DNA from: Atrichornis clamosus
Taxonomy: Eukaryota > Chordata > Aves > Passeriformes > Menuridae
Direction of reading: 5' to 3'
Assembly (NCBI GenBank): GCA_013400975.1
Contig: WBMZ01011686.1
Location: forward strand, 124,658 to 188,657
Length of the DNA stretch: 64,000 nt
Shown here: one piece after another, positions 11,839 through 26,715 of the stretch
Numbering within the stretch: the first letter of the stretch is position 1
Layout of the letters: each line of letters starts with the position of its first letter
Position numbers and translations under genes: made by a program
The notes under the pieces: generated by a model
Databases searched by the model: none
Told to the model about the DNA's origin: nothing
Seen by the model: the letters and a program-made list of their open reading frames with translations, nothing else

Positions 11839-14800
11839 TCTTTTATCCACACTTAAGAAGGGAGGAAGAACACCTTTTGGTCCTGGATGGAAAAGGTATG
11901 ACTTTTTCCTCCTCCCGTAGCACAGGTTGTGAGTGCCGTCCACATCCACCTCATCATCCAACTGCTTCTGTGGGTGTAAACTTCAAAACTATTCTTAGGA
12001 AGGTTATTTCACGTGTGGACTTGCAAACAACTGATAGTTGTGCTGACAGGAGAGTTAAAAGACAGGGAAATACATCTGACAGGCATGTGCTTTCCTTGCA
12101 GAAGGCTGAGGAGATGATAGCATTTATCTGAGAGGATACGGTGCTCCTGTCTCTGGACTTGTGTGGTTACACTACAGACTTTACAGTTGCGTGACTGCCT
12201 GTGTTGCTCTGTGTGTGAAAAGATCTTTTGTCCCTTTGAATGTCACTTGCTGTCAAATCGAGGAAAATCTCAGAAGCCAGTGTTGACATTTATGCAAACA
12301 GACCTAAAAAAAATTCCTGGTGAGGTTCCACTGACAAACACTTTGGCCGTAATCTTGCAGTTGGATGTGTGTGGGCAGATGCGTGTGTTCCTGTAGAGCC
12401 TCTCTGACTGCTGGGAGAGGACACATGTTTTTGTCAGCTCTTTGCCTTGAGTTTTTTGCTGGACAGGGTCTTAGCAAGGAGTTTTGAAAGGTAGGTGAAT
12501 GACAGAAGAGCACAAAGTCACCAATTCTCACAGGGAACTGTATATCTCAAGTGAAGTACATGCTCTTTTGAAACTCTAAAGTCACTTTATTATTTTCCAT
12601 TTCCCCCCCTAAACATTTACACTTTTTTATCCTACTAAGTCCTACCTTGTTACTGGTCATGAGAGCCTGAATTTTTCCTCCAGCTGTTCATGTAAACCCC
12701 TCATCTTCAACCAATTAGACACTAAGCAGGTGAAGGATTAGATGAGCCTTGAATGGAAACATGCAGAGATCCATGAGGTTTGCATGGGCATGTTACATAT
12801 GCAGTGATTCCTGGATAGTGTAAAATTGTCAAAGTGTCTAAAAACAAAATTATGTTTTAAGTGAATCTTGATTTTCACTCAAATCTTTTTGATGACAAAC
12901 CAGCAGGCATTAGAATCATAGTTGAACACTTGGTTTCAGATATCAGGACCTGGGTTGTGTGTGTGGGCACCTGAGTTTTTTTCATGGCAGTAATGAGAAC
13001 TGAGTGAACACAGCTCCAGTAAGGTTTGTGACAGTGAATTTAAAGTGAGAACACACCACTTCTGTCTCTCGTAAAGATGCTGCTGCTAGAAACTGCCCCA
13101 GAAGTTTGTCCTGCCAGGGAGGCTGTTTGTCTGTCAGTGACACAGTCTCAAGTTTGTCTTGAGAACACATAGGAGCTGTGCTCTCAAGAGGCATCTGCTC
13201 CTAAAAGATGTCTTCCCTTCCAGGCTTCCCAAGGTCATGCTTTAACATGAGACTTGAAAATCTTGTATGACAGCAAGTAGTGGGACAATCTGGTAAGCAC
13301 ACTCAGAGGCTGAGTAAATGGTCTTTTTTTCTATTGCTGTGTAAGCTTGAAAACATAGAGAAATTCCATCAACTTTGCTACCAAACTTAGTGTTCTTTAG
13401 CCTGCTCTTCTGCTATTGTAGTAACTTTTGTGTAGATGACCAGAGCCCCCAGCCTATCGCTTTGGTTTTGTTTTCTGTTCTTTGGTGTTTCAGCGTTTCT
13501 GATGTCTCTCTCGGGTTCAATCCCAGTGAGTCAATGGAAAAGTCATGCTGATGGTAGTGAAAGCAGGAACTGGCTTTTAAGACCTTCTTCCTTATCTGAC
13601 CTTGACACTGACTGTAATTGACAACATGTGCAACTAGAAGGGTATTAACAGCCCAGGAATGAAGGTTAACTGTCACCCTTAAAAGTGAAATCTCTATGCA
13701 AATTGGATACTTGTGTTCAGCCCTCTCTACTCCATTATGCTCTGGTCTCAGACACTCTTCTTGATGAAGGATGTTGGCCCAAAAGGTTTAAGACCTGTCA
13801 CTTTGAAGATGAAAAAAAATAAAAATCATGAGCTCTGTCAGTTCAGCCAAAGAAGAAGAAAATGGTCATTTGGAGTTGTGTCCCATTAATAGATCACAGG
13901 TGCTTCACACCTGATATGATGCCCCTTCTGTGGCTCTGTGGAAACCACCTCTCAAGCAGCACATGGCTGGTGTGGTCCAACACCAGATGACAGTCAAAGT
14001 TTAGGGCACTGTTTGAACTCTCAGCTCACCTGGCAGAGCTTGCCCTTGCTCTGGAAGACAAGCTCAGGGGCTGCACCTAATGATGAAGAAGGATGACTGC
14101 AGGTGACCTTGTTGGCTGGGATACTCTCCTGGCTTCAGCCCAGGCACAGGAGGTGCTGCTTAACTCATATATATGGCCTAAGAAAGTAGGGGACAGGAAC
14201 ACCAAAATATTTCAAGAGAAAGCCTTCAGAAGCACTAAGTTCTGCAGAAACTGAAGAGTTATTTTCACTTCAGAAGAGAGGCAACTCTGGACTGCTTATT
14301 GTACACAAACGTGTGTGTGCTGCATCTGGAACACGACAGGAACTCCATCTGCTGAGAGTAGGGAGGCTGAACTTTGCACAACATGAGAACCAGCCAATGC
14401 CTCCACTGTGTGCAACATGCTTAGGAGAATGGCCCTGTTGTACCCAGCTTCCCATAGCAAATGAAAGGGGCTGCATTGTCCTTTCCAGGCACAGACCGAA
14501 TGCAAATCCAGAAATATGGTTAATATGGCTGTTCTCCTTCCACACGTTTGTTCGTACAGTGTCTACTTACTAAAATGTTAAGTACTTAATTGAAATTCCA
14601 CCTCCAGTGGAACAGCCCTCCCTCCATCAGCTGTCCCTGGGAAAACAGAGTGAGCAATGACAGCCAAAGCATTGTGATGAGCTTTTCTATGGCCTCCTGG
14701 TGTTCTTTGAAAATTTTCCATTATTTTGGCTAAGAGGTCAAAGCAGATCTGGAAACTAAAAGTTGTGCTTTTGATTCTCTATTATCAATCAAAACATAAC

Positions 14801-15512
14801 ATAATTTGAAACAACTACCAGAATCACACACTAGTCCTTGCATAGCTTTGGAAGGGCCTGATTTAATAATAATTTTTTCCAATGATTCTGTGACTCAAGC
14901 AGCCCATCTGGCCATATATATTTAGATATAAATTGTTTTTCGCAGTGGAGAATGTTTGCACATTATTTTACATGCAGGGGTGAAAGTTGTTGTAGTTTTC
15001 TTGTCCTCTTCTCTCTCTCTCTTCCCTGTCTCTTTGTATTTAATTATTGCTTTTTATCCTTGTTCCTTTGACTAGTAACCTTTAACAGAAAAGCTCTCAC
15101 CTCACACAACACAGTTGTCCAAAGAGAATTATGTGAGGCTTGAAGATAAGTACAGGCATGTCCATGAGAAGGGATAGAGTAAAAATAGGGTCCCAGGAAA
15201 CCTTCTGACTGCATATTTACCTGTGAGTCCAGGGTAAGCTGTTGGAAACAGGAAATGACACATGGCAGGAAAAAAGGTAGATGGCAGATATCTCCCAGAG
15301 GTGCTTACAGGTAATTCAGGGTCTAATATTTTGCACACATATAGAATCTCATGAAGATATGATGTATTTCTTCCTAAATATGGCAAAACAGAATCTGCCA
15401 TAGGCTCTACTATGGAGCTGATTATCCTTGTACTTTGCTGATGTCCTTAGGGGACTCATTTACACCAAAAATTAGTATTCTAAAATGATTTTTTTTTTTA
15501 TAGGCACGTGTT

Positions 15513-15526
15513 TACACACACACACA
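15513..15526 (+). repeat. Short CA dinucleotide repeat
   Basis: A run of ACACACACACACA interrupted at ATG follows a T10 tract. Confidence 0.8.
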
Positions 15527-15748
15527 TGCACTCACATTTCCATATAGAAAGACTTTCAGACGGACTCTGCAGATGTAAAGCACTGTCTTGGCATCCCTTG
15601 CCATGAGCTAGATCTGACCCCTTCTCTGACCAGGAGACTCCCTTGCTGTTTGAAGAGATCCACCTCCCCCAGGTTTGACTTTGGTGGAATTGCACCTGGT
15701 TTCCAGTTTGAGGCAGGCAGTGATGTTTTATAGCTCTGAAATTGATTG

Positions 15749-15768
15749 GGAGGAGGAGGAGGAGGAGA
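15749..15768 (+). repeat. (GGA)n trinucleotide repeat
   Basis: Six or so GGA units within a purine-rich stretch of about 30 bases. Confidence 0.85.
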
Positions 15769-18700
15769 GAGGAAGAAAACACAAAAGCAGAGGGAGAAGA
15801 GGCAGGCAACACATCAGACAATGGGGACTGTTTCCCACATCGTTTTGACTGCTTTGAATGACTGAGAAATGACATCAGAAGTCTTATAAAGGCAGAATAT
15901 GTGTTTCAATGTATAATTATATGGTTATATTGTAGTCATAAGGATAACTATCACAATTTTAAAAACCCACAAACCACCACATTAATCCATGTTCTTTTTT
16001 AAATTTTCTTTTTTCTTCTGCATTACAGCTATTTCATGGATCATAAAGTATTATCCACTACAGGATATGGAAATCACTTGTTTCATATTGTTGTGGTTTT
16101 ATTTTGCCTCAATATCTACAAGTTGTTGCTGCATATTTCTTGAGAACAATTCCCTGGCAAATAATACCACTGAGGACCAAAATATCTCTACACCAAATTC
16201 TGATGCATGTACTGACTGCAAATGCTGTCCCAGGTGGCTCAGGCTGTCAGGATTTGACCCAGTCCACAGCATTTCATTCAATGAGTGGCAATCCCTCACC
16301 TGATCCATGTGGGCATTTTATGGAACAAAGTCCTAAATTTCAAGCCTTACAACTTGCACAAGTTCCTGCCACCCACCATGGACTACTAATATTCCAGTTC
16401 AAACAGGCACTCTTGATTTTGCTTGCCTTGTACTGGGAGACACATGAGAGTGCTTGTTTATGTGAAATTTGGGAGAACAAAGGCTAATTTGACCCCACCC
16501 TTCCAATAGGTTATATGTTTTTTCAACCCTGAAGCAAAATTCTATGTCTGTATGCTTTGGCTTTTAAACTCAGTAACCTGCAGGCCTCAACCACGTCAGA
16601 AAAGAAATGGAAAGCTCATTATTACACAGAAGGTTTAAAACTTAAAACCAGAGGCTATAACAACAGCAAATGGGATACCACAGACATGCCCTTCTCCTTG
16701 GGTCTTTCATTGAATTCAGGATGGAGGGATGCTGTGAAGGTTGTTTTACTTTGCCTGTGCACTCTTCAACCATCACAGTGTGTTGAGGGTAAAATGGCTT
16801 TTTTTGGATATTACTGTAGGTTCTTATTTGACCACATAAACAGGACAAAAGCAGACAGTGTGACTTTTGAAGGTGAAGATGTTTTGTTGGCCATGTGAAA
16901 GGGCATTCACTCCCTGCCCACTCTTGCTCTGAACTGTATATCTGCAATGACTGTGCCACAGAAATTTCACTGGGCAATTGAATTTTAGTAAAAAACCAAA
17001 TTTTGGGCTGTTGAAGGCCATATAGGCTATTCTGTATGTATGAACTCCATTACAAAAGAGCTTTTTCTGCCCTGAGCTTCCTATTCTCTCTTCCTCCCTG
17101 CTCCCTCTGGACTTTTACCTTTCTGCTCTGTATTATTTTTTCCACACAGTCCCTGGCTTTGATGTCTGCAATGCTGGATTTTTTTTCCTTTACAGACCTT
17201 ATTTTCTAAACCTTCTATTATTTTTGTGACCTTTTGGGATACTTCCCATTTCGAGAGCATTCTTTATAAGGTGAACTTGATACAGAGAGAAATAATCCCA
17301 ACCTGGTCTTACAGGACATGTTTTCACACCCTGATATCATGTGTTTTTAACCCTGCAGTGTCCTTCCCCATGCTCCCACAGGTGCTGTGCACAGCTTTAA
17401 TCTGCACCCATGGGAATGTGGAGCTTTCCCAGAGCTGTGTGGGTTGCTGTGTTGATGGGGAAGGCTGTCTCCGGGGGATGCTGCCACCAAAAGCAAAATG
17501 CCTCTGTCTGCCATCCAACTGTTTCTGTATAACTAAGAGTTTTAAGGCTTTATCTGCAGGTATATCCTCTGAAGAAAGTCTCCGGTATCCTGCACTATTG
17601 GCTTCCTAAGAGGAAGAAAAAAGTCTGCTTGGAGCAGGCCCTTTGAGGGATTTAAAGTTCCCTCGAGGAATGAGGCCCTGAACCAAAAGCGTCAGGTGCA
17701 GCTGATCCCGGGAAAGCTCAGGGCTTAGGAGGGCCTGAGTTGGTCATGGAGGGTGGAAGGATTTCTGGCTGGAAGCCAAGGCCAGGCAGCTGGAGATTTA
17801 CACTGCTGCTCTATCTGCTCTGATTTCTTGGATGTGGAACAGTCACTGAGGAGTGCGGAGGGTGGGTAGGGACCTGGCTGGTTGAACACAAACCGCAGGA
17901 ATAAAACCCGAGTTGCAGCAAGGAATCAGACTTTTCTGCTGCTGGGCCTGGATACACGGGAGCCTCCAATATTTTTCACCGTTTCTGTATGTTCCAGACA
18001 AGTGCACTGGTGCTATCCTTTAAAAGGCAAGCCCCAGAAAGCGAGGCTGGCCAGTGTGGCTCCCAAAGCTCTGCCACGTGGCCTTTACTTGTCAGAAGTG
18101 AAAAACATGGTTGGTGCTGAAGGCACTTCCAGAGTAAACATCAGCAACAGACCATGCCCCTTCAGTTTTGAGACAGGACAGCTGTATTAAAAATGCATCA
18201 GTCCTAGTTACAGAGGCTGTGGGTCAGAGTACTGTTCTCCAGGGTTTGTTTCTAACCCTGTGGAATTTTTTTTAGGAATTGCACGTGCTCTTCTGAAGTT
18301 TCCAGTTTGGGTCTGCTGGGGCCAGTGATGCTGGCTGGTGTCTGAGCCTACGCAGAGGGGACAATGCTGGATTGTTACAAGTGAAACGTGCTGGTATTAA
18401 CCAGCATAGAGGCTTTGCATCATCTTTTGAATACCAGGAATTAAATTGCTTTTCACTTCTACCCTTCCAAAGAAAACTTATATCTAAACATTCAGCCCAT
18501 GGTAGTCTTGGTGGGCCAACCCTGTGTAATTCATGCAAAACCAAAGCAGGAGGATGACCATTCCCACTCCTTGTTGGCTGGCAAACAAAGATTTGGATCA
18601 CTTTAATAGGCCCTTATGAGACATGGGAACAGCATCATTTAATCTGTGCCTGAGTGCTTCAGCACAGACACAACACTGAATTGATGGCCAAAGTGTGTGG

Positions 18701-19900
18701 CAATTACTGCCATGAGAGTTGCTCTGGAAAGAAACACAAAAAATTCATTTAACTCCCGCACTCGCCACTGTAAGGTAATTTGGACATGTTGTATTCCCAG
18801 CACAGTTGTAAATTTAAAAATAAGCACAGCCAGGGCTGTAGTTGGAGAGGCTCTGGGTGGTGCAACTGATCAAAATGTGCTCCAGAACATACTGGAGTAG
18901 AGTTTACAAAAAGCTGCCTTTTAAATCTTATGCCTACGATCTATTTCTTTCTGTAACAAAATATGGTGCTTCCAGCCTACAATATGAAATGAGTCATAAT
19001 ATTGCCATTCTGCTCCGAGCACAATTGGAGCATACCTATGGTATGAAGTGGGAGAAATATTTGGCCCAGAAGAAAGCTCCAGAACTTTTTTTATGTACTG
19101 TCAAGACATGCTTAATAAATAGAGAATATTCTTTCCATATTGCGTAATTCCGACTTTCCTCATTCTGGGGTGGTTTCAGCAGAACACGCAAGTGTGTGCT
19201 TATCATTAACGAGTGTTTAAGCCCAGATGACTGTAAACATGCTTATGGGAAGGACTTTCCTTCCCATGCACGGAGGCTAACATATGCTTACACCTGCATG
19301 GGGGCTGAATGCAGATCTGGAAAGTGGCTGTTAGTGGCAGAAAGCACCAGAACTTGCTGTGGTCCGTGGCCCCTCATCCTGAGTTTCTGCTGTTTCCTTC
19401 AGGACAGATTTCAGTGATCTCCAGCATCACTCGTGTGGGCATGGACTCAGCAACGCTGGGAGAAACAGCCTTAAGGGGAGTGAAAGGAAAGCCTGGTTGC
19501 CCAGCTGGAAAGGCTTTGGGGCAGAGGGTGAAATCCCCATCCTGGCCATGACGACAGGAATTTGCCTTCAGCAGAGCGATTCCACTCTCTGTGTACGAAC
19601 AGATGCCAAGACAGAAGAAATCACGATGTGATGGCCGACTGGGAACTGTTTTGGCAAAAGAAACAGGGTTTAAACTTTGAATTCTTCCAGGGGACAAATA
19701 AAGACAGGAGCAACTTCTGTGCACATGGGAGGGCAGGCAGGGCGGGTTGTGGGTAAGGCTTTGGTCCATGACACAGATGATTTGGCCATGATTCCTGCCC
19801 TGCAGCTGTGTGACCCTCCCAAGTCAGTGTTCCTCTCCAAATAAAATGTGAGTATTGACACAAACCTGCTTTTATGTAATGCTGTACTTATAACAGAGAC

Positions 19901-19927
19901 TGTTTATGGGTTGAACTTAATGTTTAC
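19901..19927 (+). promoter_or_regulatory. Pair of forkhead-like motifs
   Basis: TGTTTAT at 19901-19907 and TGTTTAC at 19921-19927 lie in the same orientation 20 bases apart. TGTTTAC is the canonical forkhead core. The regulatory role is inferred; AT-rich DNA yields such matches by chance. Confidence 0.2.
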
Positions 19928-21675
19928 TTAATATATCCTACTCCTTGATGTTAAATACTGTTACTATTAACTGCTGTGATGCCTGCTGCCCACAGGGCTT
20001 TAATGATCAAGATCATCTAAAATAACAGTGGTTCATTTTGTTTTTTAAGCATTCAATAGTGTGCAATGAATTGTTTAACATTAGGCAGCGTATGTATTAT
20101 TATGCAGTGCTCATATATGAAGTGTGTTTTTTGACCAAACAGCCCAGAAACCTTTCTTGCTCTTCGTAATGATAGCTTCCAGAACTGGAGAGCTCATGAA
20201 CATTTGAACCCTCCAGAGTGTGAAATAATAATGGCCAGCTGGTGCCATTTCTGTGGGGAAAGCATTGAGCAAATGGCAAAGATACGAGAATTAAATCTTG
20301 TTTATGCTGCACCACTGAGGACCACTAAGAAACTGGTTTGGATTGGTTTTAAGAGGATTTCAGAAAAAAGGGATTTCTCAAAAATCTCTGCCCTTTCAGA
20401 ACAGCAACATTCTTCTGTACCCCCAGGATCTTTGGACTTTGAATTTGGGAGCAGATTATGGGAAAAAGATTGACCACAGCTGAAACCCTATGGAGAAATT
20501 AGGATGAGAAAAACGTCAGGAAATGGATCCCTAGATAATCTCTTCAAACTCATCCCCTTCAGTTAAAAGGCCAAATTGTTGCTGCTATGTTCATAAGGCA
20601 GCTTGGGGTGTCTGAGTGGACTCCTTGCCATTTAACACACAGATGGATGAAGTCAGACACTTCTCAGGTTATATCTACCTGGTCAGTGATGGATTGGTGT
20701 CCAGCAAACGAGTGCTAACGTAACTTGAGGGTGAGGTATGGAAAAAATAGATGTTCTTGTATTCATAGGAACACACTGGGGACAAATTAATTCGATCCTA
20801 TGAATAATTTCATCATCATAGGCTTACTGTTCTTACTGTTCCCTTTGTAATTACAAGGTGAAACAAGGGCCATACCTTTTTGAACTCAGGACCACATCCT
20901 TTAACCTGTGCTGCCATGTTTGCCTAAGGTCACTTCAAAAACACTCTTTCTTTACCCAAGGGTATATGGGTGATGGCAAACTGCAGAGTTTTTTTCCTAG
21001 CAAATCTGCTCTCCTTCTTAAACATTTTTCTCTGGAGTTTTTCCCACCCCTGTTCCTTCAGACATATTGATCTCCATAGTCTTGCTTCTTCCTAGTATAA
21101 GATCTGTTTTCTTTTAAGACAACTACAAGTCTGGGAAATACACACTCTGGTGTCCAAGAGGGCAGAGGGAGGTATTTCTAGAAATAGATAGATGACAAAC
21201 AAACCACTAGAAGTTCTAGTCTTGGCTACCTTACTATAAACTCAGCCCATAGATTATTATTTTTTTTTCAAACTGAGGTCTCCCATCTGTCAGTGGGTGG
21301 GTATAAATCCCAGCAGATGTTAAAGAGACGTCTGGAGTGTATCCATTGCACTCCCCATGTCACTGACGATCTCCCAATTACTGGATATTTTTGCTGAGCT
21401 AAGGGAACTCTTGGCCTTCCCTCCAACTGGGTGATTGCAAAAAATGGCGATGTCAAACATCCTCTGCTACAGCTACTACGAGTCTCTGATACCGAGACTC
21501 CTGCTTAGCACTTGTGTTTCCACAGCCAAGGGTTTAATGACCACCCAAACGAGCATTCTATAAACTAGGGAGCGGGTGCTGAGGATGGGCTTGTCCTGCA
21601 GGGAGCCCCTGATGTCTGCGACAGGACAGATGGCCATGGAGGAACTGGGAACCTTCAACAGCTGGGGAAGCTGAA

Positions 21676-21737
21676 TGAGGGGATTTGAACCCCCTGGGAG
21701 ACAAAATGAGAGGAATTGAACCTCTTGGGAGTCAAAA
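21676..21737 (+). repeat. Two-copy 31-bp tandem duplication
   Basis: Units at 21676-21706 and 21707-21737 share the pattern TGAG.GGA.TTGAACC..., ending TGGGAG.CAAAA, with about six substitutions. Confidence 0.88.
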
Positions 21738-22379
21738 TGAGGCAGAGGATTTCCCAAGGAACACAAAAGGTCTATTTGCAAACTGAATTTGAATGGGGTC
21801 TCCAGCTCTACCATGTGACTTTGAAAACACTGACCTAATATTTCTTAAGAGGTAAAGAGACATATTTTTCATCCTCCCACATCTGGCCATGGCCTGAGGT
21901 GCCCAGGCAAGGCAGAAAACTTTTCCAGGCAACTACATATTTTTCTACCCTGGGAACAACTCCATTGTACAGTGTGAATGCCAAAGACGAGTTTCCTTCT
22001 GGGCTTTGCACATTTTTTGAAGTTGGTGTTTATTTTGCCTGATCTGCCCTGACTTTCTGGTTCCTGTTACTGTTCTCTCCTATTGTTGCTGGTGAACTCT
22101 GGCCCTTACCAGGATTTTGGTGGAGTTGCTTTTCTCTGAGCAGGTACACGGGAGATTTTCCACTACTGAAGAGATGGCATCTGTACTCCCCTGTTGATCA
22201 AGCACTTTTTCTTCTGTATATACTATTACAAAACATGGACAGAAATCAAACTCATTTACGAGCCCCTGTAATTAACATCAGTGAAATGGTAAAGGGCATT
22301 AGAACCATTTTCTTTGCTTAGCAAAAGGCATCTGTGAAACGATTTTGAGAAAAACCCCCTGAAATGGAAATTTTCTAAT

Positions 22380-22400
22380 TGTTTATACAAATTGTTTATA
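22380..22400 (+). promoter_or_regulatory. Tandem TGTTTATA motifs
   Basis: TGTTTATA occurs at 22380-22387 and 22393-22400, each preceded by AAT, with a 13-base period. These resemble forkhead sites but are also consistent with a small AT-rich duplication. Confidence 0.22.
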
Positions 22401-25400
22401 CTAATTAATATAGCGAAGAAAGAAATTTGGGAAAAAAATCCCCAAACATATGGTTTCTTTGTAATCTAATTCTTTGACAAAAATAAATCATAGCATTATT
22501 AATACATTAACATTTCCCTGCATGTTCTGCAAATATATAAGGGGAAAATGGATACTTCCTTCTTGAGAAATTATCTATTTTGTGTCATAAATATGTTCAT
22601 TCTGATTTCTTGAGAGCTTAGAATTTTGCACTGAAATGCATTAAGGAAATTACCTGCCTCTTTCCCTTATTTTATTCATCTACTTGTTGGCTTTTTATTA
22701 TATATCATACATTCCTTCACTTCAATGGTTTCCTGACTTAGATTTGCTTGACTCCAGCTCTGTGGGCCTTTCAAAACCAGATGAACCAAACAGTTTTGTG
22801 GGAGCATAGCTAATCTTGAAAAGGATTGCCTAAAAATCTATTATTTCTTGCTTTTTCAATATCTAAATGAATTTACCACAATTTCTTCATACTGAAGATC
22901 ATCAGACTAAAAGCTGACTATTATGGCAACAGGCATAAATATTTACAACTAATAGAGGCTATATCTAATTTTAGGCACCCACGCCCACCACGCTCACTGG
23001 GAAAGGAAGCCAGTCTCTTTCAGGTTATGCTTCCAGCTCTTCTAAGGAAGAAAATCCACTAGGCACCATCAGTAGTGAGGTCTCATTCCTTCTGACGGCT
23101 CTGTTTTATTTCTTGCCTGACAGCTCACAGAAGGAACACATTCAAAAGGGTTGTCCATACAGGAAATCTGAAATTCAGTGGTCCTCAGACACCCCAAATG
23201 AACTTCCTTAGGTCAGATGTAATTCATACTACAACAGGGTTTTGAGCCCTCCCTGGAGAAGCTCCTGGGAAGGACAGACTATTTTAGCTCCAGGCTTATG
23301 GAGTGAATCCCTCCCATGAAATAGCCATGCCTTGGGTTGTTAACATGACACACAATGGAAATGGAGCCGTATGGGAGGGATCCTGAAAGCGACCTGGCAG
23401 AAACGGGGATACAGGTTGAATTTCAAGTTCAAACTGATTGCACACAACCCAATTCCTATAATGATAATGGTGTCCTTCCTAACTGAACATGGTATGAGCT
23501 CCCAATCAGGTCCTTGCCTGTATATTTCCTCCATAACCTACAAGCAGCATTCACAGAATGTGGCCACAGACACCTCCCTCTACATTCCCTGGGCATCACG
23601 GCTCAAGTCCTGGTTCCAGAGTCACTAACTCTGGGGACCCCTCACTGGAGCAAGATTGTGTCTAGCAGAGGGAAGATGTACTCTGAAAACCTTTGAGAGT
23701 GCCTGGGCTAACTTCCTTCTTCTGGGAATCAAACCTGTGTGGTCTCATAAATTAGAAAAGTGGATTTATTGGACATTAATGTGATGACAGAAGTCATCAA
23801 AGGAGAAGAGGACAAAAACCCCTCCGCAGTAACTTATACCAGAGAGAGCAAAGACACAATGAATAACACTCATTTCAAAGACATTTTTTTTTCCCCTTCT
23901 CCTAAGCACTTGCCTGTTCCCGCCATCAGGTTTGCCAAGACTTGTGAGGATTGCCAAACACTCTCTGAGACCAATGCAGCTCTTCATATCGAGAGAGCCC
24001 AGAACCACACCTGAGCTCACGCTATTTGAAGCATTTTCCTTGGAAATTTTTGTCTTTGCTGCACAAGCAGTTCACTTAGAGGAAGTGGGAGCAAGCCTGC
24101 CCTTGGATAAGAATGATTGCAATATAGTAACTGTAAAATGGATAATAACAGCAACCGACTAGAACTGGCCAGGGGGATGATAATTCAGCTTTGCGACAAC
24201 TTCTGAGGTTTTACAATTTGTTTTCATTTTACAATGGAATGAAAACAAAACCTTCAGATATTATGTTTTCAATTTGGGTCTTTTCTGCTGCACTGTCAGA
24301 AATAGCCAGAGGGCCCTGGACCTCAAGAATTTGTCCTTTCAAGTATTTAAAAAATTTGTCAACTTTCGTGAATCAGCATTTTCTCTTGGTGGGACAGTTC
24401 ATGAAAAATGCTCTGGCCAGAACTTTTGCTAACCCCAAAAGTTCAAAATTATGAGTCATATCCCCCAAAACATAGTTGTTACAAATCACTTGTTTTATGA
24501 TTTATGGATCTTTTCTGGACTGTCTGCTCTTAAACATACCTTTCCCCTCCATCCTCTCGGGATGGACATTTCTTTCCCACACTCCTCCACTTCTCTCCTA
24601 TTTACTTGGGTATTTTTTTGGTTCTCATGCAGCTCCTTGGCTCATTTGACATTCTACAGCTTACACACAAGAAGCAACACTGAGATAATATTCTGATGGA
24701 ATGCTGTGGCAGGGGTTTGCCAGGAAAGAGGTGGCTGCTGGAATGGATAGTGGTCACTGTGGGGTGGTCCCACTACCACCCTGCAAATCCCTGTCTGGCT
24801 GCCTGCTGGTTCTCACTCATCTCACATGATATTTTCCATGGGGCAGAGCTGACATCTGTCAGAAGGAAGAACATCTGCTCTCATGGCCTGGCCCTGGCCA
24901 GCTTGGCAGCACTGGAGGAAATCAGAAGAGACACCTGGTAATAATTATCACTCCGGGCTTGTGGGGCAGCCGCTATGTGTGCAATGTTTGTGGTTTGGTT
25001 TTGGACCCAGCTGGCTCAGAGGTGGCTCTGCAGGATCCATATCTGGTTCTGACCAGCTCCATGGCCTATGCTCTACCCAGGCAAGCTTTGGGAAGACAAT
25101 CTTTTTTTTTTCCTTTAACATTTCAGGCAGAAAGACCCTGTAAATGAGATAAAAGCAACATGGAAAATAAATATGGAGAAGAGGAAAGGTAGCAATTCAA
25201 TCTGAAAGCTGTAGGGAGCAGCAGAAAGGGGATCAGGCCCTGGAAGGACTTTATGTGATGGAAGGTACAAGGAGCTCTCTAGCCAGGTGGTCTTTGCATG
25301 AATTGTCTCATGCACCTCACCAAGACATACTGTCAATGCTTTTGGCCAGGGACAAGACTCCCTTGCATCCTCAAGATTTTCTGCTCTGTTGGGCATAGTC

Positions 25401-26696
25401 TCAAAATATTATTTTCCTTGCAAAATTGTTGCAAGACTATTATTATTATTTTTTCCCCCATTCTCTCACATTCATGTATTTAAATAGAAGGCAGGGGGAG
25501 AGAAACCCAGTTGGGAGCACCATATGGAGACAACACAAGTTATTGCTGTTCCACCATTATCTTGGCACAGATTTCCTTTGTCAAACTTCAGATTCAGGAC
25601 CTCATTTTGTATTCACACTCCCCGTTGCTTCTTCCTTCCTTGGAAGCATCAGGAGGGACTTATGGTATTGCTACAGGGAGCTCTTTACAGGAAAATAAAT
25701 AAATTGGGCAATGTGATTCAAATAATGGAAGAATAAATTATTTCACCATTTTAGGAGTTTCCTGGGAGGGAGACTCGAGGGAGAATATGCACTTAACACT
25801 CTAAAATATTAAAATAGAAGAACCACAGCAACCTCACCCCTCTGGACTTGAACCAAACCAAATGTTTTAGGTAAATACCCAGCAGATCATCGAGTGGCAC
25901 AATCCATGAGAGACTATTTCTATGCGTGGCAAGGAAATGTCTCCATATTAATGATATCATGAACTGGCTCAGCTAATTTGGACTTCTTCCATAAGGCTTG
26001 GTTTCTGGCAGAATAGCTGAATTTTTTTTTTTAATATGAACTCCTCTTTTAATGTTGAATTTTATCCTGTTTTCATGGATGATATTCCTGGCAAATTACA
26101 TTCTTAAAGCCGTATTTCACATATATTTTTTAAAATGAGAGATGTTGCTCCCTTGTATTCCTGGAACAGGCTTAAAATATCCTGAGCAGTAACTAGAAGG
26201 TAATGAGATGAAGAGGATTGTGCTGGATTTTTGCAATTCACTGGTTACATTACTGGCTACCCAGAACAAAGCAGAGCTGTGCTGTGAAGGTAAAGGGCCT
26301 TTCTAACAGCTTAAATAATAGCATCCAAATGGCCTCCTAGATGTTGTTCGTGCTTTTGCTGAAAGTTTTAATGGCAAGTTTTCAATGAGCAAAGATGGGA
26401 TAAAGGAAGAAATTACAAACAATTCTACAGCATCCTTTGTGTTTTTCATACAGCTGAAAAGGTCTATGTGTAGCTATAACTAAACAAAAATAAAGATGCA
26501 GTTTCAAAACACCTCTCTAGAGGTATTTTGTAATTTATATGCAGATACACCATGAGCCCTCAGTGAAGTTAGTGTGCACATATGGAGCCATTTGGGAAGC
26601 AGGATCATATAGCCCAACCTATTGATAGCAGTGCCCTTGTCCCAGCTGGAATGGACAACATGAAGTCCTGGGCATTACCTCCACAAGCCATTGCTT

Positions 26697-26715
26697 GATA
26701 TATATATATATATCT
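26697..26715 (+). repeat. (TA)n microsatellite
   Basis: GATATATATATATATATCTC, an uninterrupted TA run of about eight units. Confidence 0.9.
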
